From: Myrmaecium sp. VS I D KN 1
Taxonomy: Eukaryota > Ascomycota > Dothideomycetes > Valsariales > Valsariaceae
Direction of reading: 5' to 3'
Length of the DNA stretch: 64,000 bases
Assembly (NCBI GenBank): GCA_019775845.1
Contig: JADQAV010000022.1
Span: 990,799-1,054,798, forward strand
The position numbers and the translations under genes were made by a program. Shown here piece by piece: positions 54,571-64,000 of this stretch. Position 1 is the first letter of the stretch, and each line of letters starts with the position of its first letter. A model generated the notes under the pieces. That model saw only the letters and a program-made list of their open reading frames with translations. It did not search any database and was not told where the DNA came from.

Positions 54571-56171
54571 ATGTCCACCACTACTGCGCCGACGCCCACC
54601 TCACTCACCCGGCCCATCAGTCCACCGGTGCTAGGAACGCGCCGGAAGAAAAAGAAGATGAAGACGGCGCAAGATGAGGAAAACGACGCTTGCAAATCCA
54701 ACATCCCCTCTTCATCCTCCTCCTCGTGCCCCTCCACCGAGCCCATCACCCCCGCCGCCGCCGCCGGAGGCGCCAAAGCAAAGCAAGAAGAAACCCTCAG
54801 CCTCGCCGCCGCCATCGAAGCAGGCCGGACGCGGATCGAGGATCACGTGGGGTTCTTCTCGCGACGGCTGGGGGAGGCGCGGAGGAGGTGGGAGGGTGAT
54901 GACGGTGGTGGTGGTGAGAGGCGGTTGTTGGGGATGGAGGAGTATGGGCGGTTGTATGCGCGGAATGAGGGACCTGGGGGGAGGCATTTTGTCGTGCATC
55001 AGCATGAGCATCCGGTTGCGGGGGTGCATTGTGGGTTCTTGCCTTTCCCCCGTCCTTTTCGTTCTTTCTTCTTGATTTCTTTGAGCTGACGATGCTAGAT
55101 GATTTACGGCTGCAGTTCTCCGAGACGAGCACCGTGTCGTTTGCGATCCCGTACGGCTTGCCGGGCGATCCGAACGCGAAGAGCTCGAATCGTTTGGCGA
55201 TTGAGACGAGGGTGCATACGTTGTGGGTAGGTGGGGTGTCTTTTCCTTCTTTCAACTTTCTTTGCTCTATCGGCTTCTGTTGTTCCATTCGTCGATATGA
55301 TATCTCACGCTTCACTTATCATGACATATCCTGCCCACTATTCGAAATGCAAAAGGCGATGGCTAACACCCACCATCAGAACAACCTCATCGAATCCGCC
55401 TCCTCCCTCACCGGCTCCCTGTTGATCTGGGACACGGGCGAGTACACCGTGCTCCCACGCCACCTCCACCCCATCAACAAGCCCCGAGTCCTTCAAACGG
55501 ACTCGGAGAGCTCCGCCGACGAGAAGGCGGCCGCCGCCGTGCCGGAGAACGAAAAGCTCATCCACGCCTTCCGATCGGGTTACATCCGTCTGCGCCTGCA
55601 CGGCACCCGCCTCCCGCCCAACTACACCATCACCATGCGTCTGCCGTCCCACAACAGCTTCGGCCGCACGCCCAGCTCTCCCGCCGCCACCGCCTCCGCG
55701 CCCCGGATCCGGAAACGCGGCCGCTCAGGGAAAAAGGCTGCGCTTCGGGCTGGCCGCCGAGCACAGAGCACGGATGATGATGATCCGGCACCCGAGGACG
55801 TCGTCTCACGCGCGACGACGACGACGACGCCCCACGGCACCGCCTCCGACGATGAAGATGACGCCGAGGACGCCGCGATCCGCCTGCACAACGCCTACCC
55901 GGGGGCGCGGAACTCGATCGGGAGCGTGCACCAGCGGCCCTGGCTGCTGGCGCTGGATAAGCGGAGTTCGGGGTTTGTCTTGCGGAAGAAGGAGGATGGG
56001 AAGGATGGGGATGGGTTGTGGACGGATGGGTTCGCGCCGTTTGTGGTGGGCGGGGCGGCGGTGGAGCGCAGCGTGGTGACGGGGCGGCGGAGTCGGGAAG
56101 TCTTTGTGGATGAGGGGGTGGTTGGGTTTGTGGGGAGGAGGGAGGGGGTGAGGTGGAGGGGGAGGGGGTGA
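54571..56171 (+). CDS. Stand-alone LigD-type 3'-phosphoesterase
   Basis: Three exons (54571-55030, 55099-55226, 55380-56171) encode 459 residues. Joining exons 1 and 2 gives HFVVHQHEHPVAGVHYDLRLQF (written here in two parts: residues 139-152, then HYDLRLQF at 153-160), the core of the DNA ligase D 3'-phosphoesterase domain. The metal and catalytic pattern H-x5-H-x-D-x-R is present (His147, His153, Asp155, Arg157). SFAIPYGLPGDP and RLAIETRVHTLW follow, giving the later conserved His (193). GSLLIWDTGEYTVLP matches the beta-barrel end. In bacteria this domain trims 3'-phosphate and ribonucleoside ends during end joining. Here there is no ligase or polymerase module. A charged insert (about 345-400) and a basic RKRGRSGKKAALRAGRR stretch look nuclear. 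Function in fungal repair is inferred only. Confidence 0.85.
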
Positions 56172-56527
56172 GGGGGTGAATGGGGGGTGTGGGTGGTTTT
56201 GGCTTTTTCTTCTTTTTTATATGTTGTGATACCCTTTTGCATCTTCTCCACAGCATTATGTACATGTGATGGCGTTAGAGATTTCCATCGCAGCTGTCGT
56301 ATCTGTCTCTCACCTATCCAATACGGATACCGACAAGAGAGAGTCAATCAAGCAATCAATCTCATGAAGTCTCTCTCAGTTCGTGGTTTGATGTTTGCTG
56401 TCTCATTCTGGGCGGTAATAGGTTACGGCGTGGATGAATGACGTCGGCGCTTCTCTCTCTGATGCGGGCAGAAGGGATACGAGAGCCTTATATTATTATT
56501 GCAACGATAAGGCTACGTTGGAGTAGG

Positions 56528-56547
56528 TATATATATATATATATATT
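56528..56547. repeat. TA dinucleotide tract
   Basis: Ten AT/TA units in non-coding DNA about 360 bp after the phosphoesterase stop codon. Confidence 0.9.
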
Positions 56548-56921
56548 TTCCTCGTATAGACAAGTGATAGATATAGAAGAAGAAGGCGGCATGCGATGGG
56601 TGCGTTGAGTTCAATGATATTTAATTGATACGATCGGACGATCTCCGATACGAGGGGAGGGAACCTGAGAAAAAAGGGGCGGGCAATGGGCGGTTCGGAG
56701 GTTTGATGACGGGTGGTGACGTTGCTTGGCGAAGGGGACAGACCAAGACGGATTGGATTGGATTGGATTGTCAACAACATTACTTTCTCACCACCATCAC
56801 CTCTTTTACACCTGTTCACCCACCTGTTCACCCACTCACGATTGCATTCCGACGTTGTATGGCGACTGTGCGATTCCTCTCTGCTTGATCGGTTTTGTCA
56901 GTGTAAGTCGTCCGTTTGCGC

Positions 56922-57045
56922 ATACACACACATTCACACACACACACACACCTGCATATACACACACACACACATGCATACACATCCACACACACATGCA
57001 TACACATCCACACACACACCCAAAGCTCTCTCTCTCTCTCTCTCC
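56922..57045. repeat. CA tract with CACATGCATACACATC units, then CT tract
   Basis: CA dinucleotides are interrupted by a repeated CACACATGCATACACATC unit (two to three copies) and end in about ten CT units. It lies in the upstream region of the 57732 gene. Confidence 0.9.
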
Positions 57046-57168
57046 CCCTCCGCACAGATGATTTGCGTTGCGTCCCCTCCCTCCACTTCGCAACTCCTGG
57101 CCTGTTTCCGAGGCGGACCGGGGGGTGAACAAGGGGGTTTCCCCAAGGCGTCTGTCTCTCCTTCTGAC

Positions 57169-57250
57169 TCCCCTTCCTTCCTTCCTTCCTTCCTTCCTCC
57201 TTCTCCTCCTCCTGCCCTCCTCCTCTCCTCCTTCCCTTCCCTTTCCTTCC
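57169..57250. repeat. CCTT tetranucleotide tract
   Basis: Six or more CCTT units grade into CTCCTC and CCCTTTCC. It is part of the pyrimidine-rich leader of the 57732 gene. Confidence 0.85.
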
Positions 57251-57731
57251 CTTCCTCGGACCGAACCGACGGACGCGTTTCAGGCGGCGTCAACCCAACC
57301 CCCCCTCCCCCTTGTCCCGCCGTTTCAGAGCTGCCCGTTGCTGCTGCGACTGCTGCTACTTGCTTATCCCCACCCCCGGTCACTGCCTCCTCCCAATTAT
57401 TACCAACCCGTCAACCCCATACTGTATCCGTACCTTACCTTACCTAACCTCCACTCAATCACTCACCCTCCCTCCTACCTTACGTTGCCTTACCACCCAC
57501 CCTGCTGCTTCGCTCTCTCTCCTCTCACCCTCACTTTCACTTTCACCTTCACCGTCATTCTCACACCTCCACCCTTGGCACCCAATCGCGTCGCCCTCTC
57601 ACCCTCACCCTCACCCTCGCCCTCTCTCCTCCCCCCTCTCTCTCCCCCTTTCTCGCCTATCGACCACCTCTACCTCCTCCTCCGACTGCTCCTCCTAAGG
57701 TACTGACCGAGACTCGCCATTCCTCGCAGCC

Positions 57732-59882
57732 ATGTCCGCGAACCGTGCGAATAGTGGCGGTGTCCGTTCCCTGCGAGCCATGTTCGAAAACCAACAGCAA
57801 GCAACCACCACCACCACCACCACCCCGTCGTCCCCCGAGCCTCGCGGCCGCTCCCCGACCGCCAGCGTCACCAGCAACGGCTCCGATTCCGGTCGCACCA
57901 CCTCCAAGGTTCGCGCCAGCTTCGTCGCCGTCGAGCCCACGGTCCGAATCGCCGCCCCTGAGCCCGTGCCCGCGCCACCACCCGCGTCCGCGCCCGCGCC
58001 GACGGACGAGCCCGCGATGAGCACCGCCGCCCAGCGAAGGGAGAGCTTCAGCGTCGGCACCGAGGATGCCGACCTCCTCGAGGAGCTCAAGCAGTCCGTC
58101 TCCCACGAGAAGAGGGAGCGCCAGAAGAGCCTCGGCCCGATGGAAGCCGTCCCCGAACAGGCCATCCTCCCCTCCGCCGCCCCCACCCCGGCCGTAACCG
58201 AGCCCAAGGAAGACGAAGCCATGGGCATTCTGGTGGACAATGTGAAGAACCAGTTGAAGAACAAGACATTGTCGGAGGCGAGCGCGGATGCGATCGAGAC
58301 GGCAATCGACGACGAAGCGATTGAGGATGAGTCGGAACCCACGCCGACCCAGACGCCCGTCGGTGGTTCGTCGCCCACAGTCGCGCCCGTCACCCCTGCG
58401 TCCCAGCACGGTGGCCCGACCGATGAGGAGGGCTCCACGGCGAACCCGGACAAGCCCGTGTCCGCGGCGGAAGAGCGCGTGACCATGCGAACGAACGATC
58501 CTAAGGAGACCGAAGCCTACGAGACGGATGCACCTACCGAAGCCATTGGCTCGTTGTCTCTGGACGACCAAAAGGTCATTGAAGAGACCGTCAACGATAC
58601 GGAGGAGAAAAAGGCTGAGGAGGAGGCTAAGAAGGATGCAGCCACTCCTGCGAAGCCCGCGGCGGCGAAGTCCAATGGCACCGCGAAGCCAGCATCCACC
58701 AGCAAGCCTGCCAGCAAGCCGACTCCCACTTCGGCTAGAACCTCACGGCCGTCCATCGTTTCGACGAAGCCTTCCACGCTCAAACCGGCCGCCAAATCCT
58801 CCACCGCTGCCGCGCCCAAGTCGCCTTCCACGAAGCCCAAGACACCCACCCCTCCTGGCTCCTCCGCCAAGTCTGCTGCGACCAAGCGCTCCCCTACTGC
58901 AGGCAAAGACACCACCACCAAGGCGCCCACGCCCAAGACGAGCAGCGGCTCCCTCAAGGCGCCTACGCAGAAGACGAGCAGCAGCTCTCTCAAGTCGTCT
59001 TCGTCTAGCACGGCTGCGAAGCCTAAGCCCGCCTCGAAGGCTGCTTCCGAGTCCGGCGCCTCTTTCAAGAAACCTCGCCCGAAGTCTCCCACCAAGCCTG
59101 TGAAGCTGCCTTCCCACCTGACTGCACCGACCGCCGCCTTTGCCGCGAAGCATGAGGAGCACGCTGCGACCGGTTCTGCTGCTGGCCTTTCGCGCAAGCC
59201 GTCCACCGTCACCCGCGACCGCACCTCCGCCGTGCATAAGCCTGCTGCGCCCGCGAAGAAGCCGGCCTCCCGCCCCTCGCTTCCCGCGCAGCCCGCTCAC
59301 CCCCGCCCGACGTCGCGCGCGAGCACGTCGGGCCGCGCCCCCGATGATAGCTTCCTCGCCCGCATGATGCGCCCGACCGCCGCATCGGCCAGCAAGACCC
59401 ACGACAAGACCGAGGTCAAGTCGCCTCCTCGACGATCGGCGTCCGTCAAGCCGCGGAGCCGGCCTGAAGGGTTGGCGGTGAAGCCGAAGCAGAAGGCGGC
59501 TGAAGCGCCCGCTCGGCTGAAGGGCAAGACCAACGGCACGGAACACAAGAAGGAAGCGAAGGCGGAGGAGAAGGCCGCCCCCGCCTCCACCGAGGAAGGC
59601 ACACCGATCATCCCCCTGACGGAGGAGCCCAAGCCGCCCGTGCCCGCTCCGGAGTCCATCCCGGAAGAGCCGGCCAAGGAGGAGCCCGCGCCCGAGGAGA
59701 CGGCGGTCGAGGCGCCGTTACCGCTGACGGAGGAGCCGGCCGTCGCGGAGGAGAAGAAGGAGGAAGAAAAGCCGGAGGAGAAGCAGAAGGAGGACGCGCC
59801 CGCCGCTCCGGAAGCGACGGCGGCTCCCCAGCCTCCCTCGGAGGCTGCTACGACGGAGACCGAAGGCGCGACGACCCAGTGA
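57732..59882 (+). CDS. Long low-complexity fungal protein with conserved N-terminal motifs
   Basis: One exon of 716 codons. The N-terminus MSANRANSGGVRSLRAMFENQQQ and the SKVRASFVAVEP block (about 57-68) look like short conserved linear motifs. The rest is disordered: Pro/Ala/Ser/Lys-rich repeats of the KPASKPTP kind (about 300-560), a KSPTKPVKLPSHLTAPTAAFAAKHEEH block (about 456-482) that also looks conserved, and an acidic EEP/EEK tail. There is no signal peptide, membrane span or catalytic domain. Composition resembles scaffold or cytoskeleton-binding proteins, but no function is claimed. The start is the first ATG after a long pyrimidine leader and gives the motif-bearing N-terminus. Confidence 0.8.
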   Translation: MSANRANSGGVRSLRAMFENQQQATTTTTTTPSSPEPRGRSPTASVTSNGSDSGRTTSKVRASFVAVEPTVRIAAPEPVPAPPPASAPAPTDEPAMSTAAQRRESFSVGTEDADLLEELKQSVSHEKRERQKSLGPMEAVPEQAILPSAAPTPAVTEPKEDEAMGILVDNVKNQLKNKTLSEASADAIETAIDDEAIEDESEPTPTQTPVGGSSPTVAPVTPASQHGGPTDEEGSTANPDKPVSAAEERVTMRTNDPKETEAYETDAPTEAIGSLSLDDQKVIEETVNDTEEKKAEEEAKKDAATPAKPAAAKSNGTAKPASTSKPASKPTPTSARTSRPSIVSTKPSTLKPAAKSSTAAAPKSPSTKPKTPTPPGSSAKSAATKRSPTAGKDTTTKAPTPKTSSGSLKAPTQKTSSSSLKSSSSSTAAKPKPASKAASESGASFKKPRPKSPTKPVKLPSHLTAPTAAFAAKHEEHAATGSAAGLSRKPSTVTRDRTSAVHKPAAPAKKPASRPSLPAQPAHPRPTSRASTSGRAPDDSFLARMMRPTAASASKTHDKTEVKSPPRRSASVKPRSRPEGLAVKPKQKAAEAPARLKGKTNGTEHKKEAKAEEKAAPASTEEGTPIIPLTEEPKPPVPAPESIPEEPAKEEPAPEETAVEAPLPLTEEPAVAEEKKEEEKPEEKQKEDAPAAPEATAAPQPPSEAATTETEGATTQ

Positions 59883-59940
59883 ATCGGGGCCACGGCCGGG
59901 CGGGCGGTGGCTGCGGTGGGAAAGCCGACGCTGACGCTGA

Positions 59941-59966
59941 CGCCGCCGCCGCCGCCGCCGCCGCCG
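59941..59966. repeat. GCC trinucleotide tract
   Basis: Eight or nine GCC units, 60 bp after the stop codon of the 57732 gene. Confidence 0.9.
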
Positions 59967-60076
59967 GCTCGGTCGACCAGGCTGAGCGATCGGATCGCGT
60001 TTTTTGAGCGCTTTGGCGGAGGGGCTTCTTGAGCCTTGAGGGCTTGGTATTTTTCTTCCTTTTCTCTCTTGTTTTT

Positions 60077-60115
60077 TCTCTTTTCTTTTCTTTTCTTTTC
60101 TTTTCTTTTCTTTCT
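60077..60115. repeat. TTTTC pentanucleotide tract
   Basis: About seven TTTTC units within a T/C-rich 3' flank. Confidence 0.9.
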
Positions 60116-61177
60116 CTTTTTTCTGGTTGTTATCTCTGTTGTGTTTTGTTGGTGGCTAGTTGGTTGGTAGGGCTTGTTGGTTGGTTTGTTGGGTTTGTTG
60201 GTGATGGTGGTGGTGAGGGTGGTCACAGTCATGTACCATTGGTGGTAGTGAAGGTGGTGGTGGTGTGGAAGCTTTACCCCTTCCTTACCCTTTTCTTGTT
60301 CTTTCTTCTTCTTACTACTAGTGAGATCGGCATAACATCCCTTTCTTCTGCTTGTTATTGTTCGTCTTCCTCTTCTTGTGAGTGAATGAGTGAGTCATAT
60401 GCATATACCTATACGTATATGGAGGAGAGAGAGGGAGAGAGAAGGAACTGATGCTGGTCACCAATTCTTCCTCTTTTTTTTTCCCCCCTCCGCCGCTTCG
60501 TCTACTCTATCTACTATATCCATTCGTGTCTTTTCGTTGGAAGCAGAGCGGCAAACCGCACATCGTCGTTCTTAAACCCCCACTGGCAGAACCTTGGGAC
60601 GTGGGCGCATCAGGACATTAGAACGCAACACCATCGGAAAGCACGTAAGCGAGCAAGGACATCAAGAACTCAACCAGCAAAGCAAACCAGGGACGGCGGG
60701 AAAGACGTCCCCATGCAAGGCAACCTGAGGCAAGTCACGGTTTCACTGTTCACAGGCGCACAAACGATATCACAGCCTGAACGAAAGTCATAAAAGATGT
60801 GGTTTATGGCGGCCTCAAAAGGATCCTAGGCAATACGATTCTTGGACTCTATGCGATGTAAATATTGAAGTCTTCCATAGGGCAGGCGACGGCCTCCCTC
60901 TCTTCCGCCCGGCTATGGTTGAAGCGCCCAAGAGGATATCTTTTTTTTTCCAAATCAAAAAGAAGAAACGCCGATGTGCTCCCACCCCCCAGTGACGTCC
61001 GAGCCTCTAAAAGCGTCACGTATGTTGAAGATGAGCCTGAAAAGTCTTTTTCCCTTGAACCCATGAAAATGCCGTTGAAGACAAAGTTTACTTTTGTATG
61101 GTATCATCCGTCATAAATCGTGTTGAAACAACCCAGCCCGACAACGCGGGGCAATGAATCGAAACAGATTAAGAAAT

Positions 61178-62640
<1,463 letters not shown>

Positions 62641-63287
62641 TGTGGAGGGTGTGGATATGAAGGATATGAAGAAAAGGTAGGAGAAAAGGAAGGGGAGAGA
62701 GGAGGAGTGAGATGTACAGGAAGAGGAGGAAGAGGGGCAGCGGAGAAGAGATTTGTATCCAGGGCGGGGGAGGATTTGCCGGCCTGGTAGGTCCCCTTGG
62801 CCTCAGCCCCCAACCCACGCTAAGCCTGTTGTGTGAGCGGAGGGGCTTCAGTTTCTAGATGCCGAAAGTCTTCGCCTCATTAGCGCCACGCCAGTTTGCA
62901 ATATAGCGATATACAAGAGGACACTTCAACCACTTTTATCGTAGAAGAATACGAATGGCCGATGTGCTCGCATATCGCCGAGAGGTACTGAATACTGGGA
63001 CTGACACCGAGCATCCTTCTCGACCGTAACTCAGCTGGCCAGCTCCAATTCTGCTCCGCCCGAATTCTTTCTTCACCTTCAAACCAGGACTTACCAGAGG
63101 GAAGAAGCAAAATGGAGAGCGAGAGCGAAGAAGAAAAGCAAAAGGCGGAGACATGAACAACTAGTGGTCGAACTACAGCGTAAAGGCCGAAGACAACCGT
63201 TCCTTACCTGTCCAGATGAAAAAGTCCCCGAGATCATACTCGCATACGGAGCACATACATCTTGATAGGTATTGCAGATATCCTACA

Positions 63288-63311
63288 CCTCCCCCCCTCC
63301 CCCCCCCCCCT
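63288..63311. repeat. Poly-C tract
   Basis: About 22 C interrupted by single T residues; such tracts are often mis-sized in sequencing. Confidence 0.9.
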
Positions 63312-63361
63312 CAAGCAGCAAGTTCCTGATGCAATCAATATGCTCACTGAAAGAAGAAAAA

Positions 63362-63388
63362 GAAAGTCTGAAAGTCTGAAAGTCTGAA
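63362..63388. repeat. AAAGTCTG 8-bp tandem repeat
   Basis: Three full copies of AAAGTCTG run head to tail followed by AAAA. Confidence 0.85.
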
Positions 63389-63968
63389 AAAAGAAGAGCT
63401 AGAATGCCCATCGCCAATAAAACCCCCGAACCCCAGCCCACCCAAGGCACACACACAACACGGCGATTTTCTTCCGGTCTTCCCTTACTCTTCTCCCCTC
63501 TTCATATTCTGTACTTTTTCTTAACATGTTTCTTCGCGCAGCCATGTCCGTGCCAATGTCCGCAGCCTCATTGCTCTGAACTAAGAAAACAGAGTAATCG
63601 AGACGGTGAGAGGCACAGTAAAGTCGGTAGACCAAAAGTGGAGGGTGCGCTCCCTTCAAATCCCCCCCAGGCGGTGAATAAACGCGAGCAGGCATGCAGG
63701 TTGTCAGGCCGGGGGTCGGTAAGTGGGGGTTGGATTGAGTGGGGTGGGGGGGGCGTGGATGCAGGAATGCGCCGAACGCTCCTCGGAGGGAATGTGGAAT
63801 CCGTCATCTCAGAAAAAATAATAAAAAGATAAAGTCTTTTCAAACCGTGATGGCGAGTGAAATTAATGTTTCTATAGAGGATATAAACTTTTTATTAACT
63901 TCGTATATAAGAGGGAAAGAAGAAAAGACGTATCTACATTATCTAAGCCGTCTCGCATATGCGCTCAA

Positions 63969-63970
<2 letters not shown>

Positions 63971-64000
<30 letters not shown>
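63971..64000. repeat. TC dinucleotide tract reaching the window end
   Basis: At least 13 TC units, running off the end of the window, so total length is unknown. Confidence 0.95.

Larger units (their letters stand above)
56172..57731. other. Repeat-rich promoter and leader region
   Basis: About 1.5 kb without a supported gene. It contains TA, CA, CT and CCTT microsatellites, and the last 500 bp are almost entirely C/T/A. That is the typical leader of a highly expressed or regulated fungal gene. Long frames crossing it are low-complexity artefacts. Confidence 0.6.
59883..61177. other. Intergenic, convergent
   Basis: This is 3' flank of the low-complexity protein gene (+) and of the S-adenosylhomocysteine hydrolase gene (-). 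It includes a GCC tract and a TTTTC tract. The 311-codon minus frame through it is an artefact of these repeats and of the antisense of the upstream gene. Confidence 0.55.
62641..64000. promoter_or_regulatory. Upstream region of the S-adenosylhomocysteine hydrolase gene
   Basis: The 200 bp before the start are purine-rich on the plus strand, that is, pyrimidine-rich in the sense of the gene. Farther out there are simple repeats only. Short frames up to 142 codons have no motif. No further gene is visible before the window ends. Confidence 0.5.

Noticed and set aside
56713-57706. Plus-strand frames of 212-244 codons rich in His, Thr, Ser, Pro and Leu
   Set aside because: Produced by CA, CT and CCTT microsatellites in the leader of the 57732 gene.
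59297-60232. 311-codon minus frame after the low-complexity protein
   Set aside because: Made of antisense of the real gene plus GCC and TTTTC repeats (Gly and Lys runs).

Overview
The window is nuclear DNA of a filamentous ascomycete (Pezizomycotina). Introns are short (about 45-130 nt, one of 245 nt), mostly GT..AG, often with a CTAAC- or TACTAAT-like branch point. The genes are typical of this group: Rab5, folylpolyglutamate synthase, AME1/CENP-U-like, a DUF1746 protein, RCF1, an ADP1-type ABC transporter, threonine dehydratase, RTC5, mitochondrial bL36 and S-adenosylhomocysteine hydrolase. A Dothideomycete seems likeliest to me, but that is an impression and not a proof.

Layout. Bases 1-7435 are gene-dense: Rab5 (+), folylpolyglutamate synthase (-), a twin-CX9C protein (-) and an AME1-like kinetochore protein (+). 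Bases 7436-27491 are almost gene-free. The only convincing gene there is a bZIP transcription factor (-, 14897-16750), with about 7.5 kb of empty DNA on its 3' side and about 10.7 kb on its 5' side. That space holds microsatellites, a 7-bp minisatellite, a roughly 530-bp terminal-inverted-repeat element (21426-21957), an AT-richer segment that may be decayed transposon, and a 22-base run of N. From 27492 onward the window is gene-dense again: RING protein (-), DUF1746 membrane protein (-), RCF1 (+), a small secreted protein (+), ADP1-like ABC transporter (+), a cysteine-rich secreted/membrane protein (-), threonine dehydratase (+), PLP aminotransferase (+), DHA2-type MFS transporter (+), RTC5-like TLDc protein (+), bL36m (-), a small unrecognised protein (-), a cysteine-rich protein with a Ser/Thr-rich tail (+), a stand-alone LigD-type 3'-phosphoesterase (+), a long low-complexity protein (+) and S-adenosylhomocysteine hydrolase (-).

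Most genes are unrelated housekeeping neighbours. Three consecutive + strand genes (threonine dehydratase, aminotransferase, probable vacuolar DHA2 transporter) could be linked through amino-acid metabolism, but order and orientation are the only evidence. Intron boundaries below were set by eye, by restoring conserved protein motifs across GT/AG sites. The most interesting observations are four regularly spaced DELSP motifs in the AME1-like protein and its split basic N-terminus, the fungal stand-alone LigD phosphoesterase that seems to lack one active-site tyrosine, the isolated bZIP gene in about 20 kb of gene-poor DNA, the TIR element with doubled inner motifs, and a GC-AG intron in threonine dehydratase.
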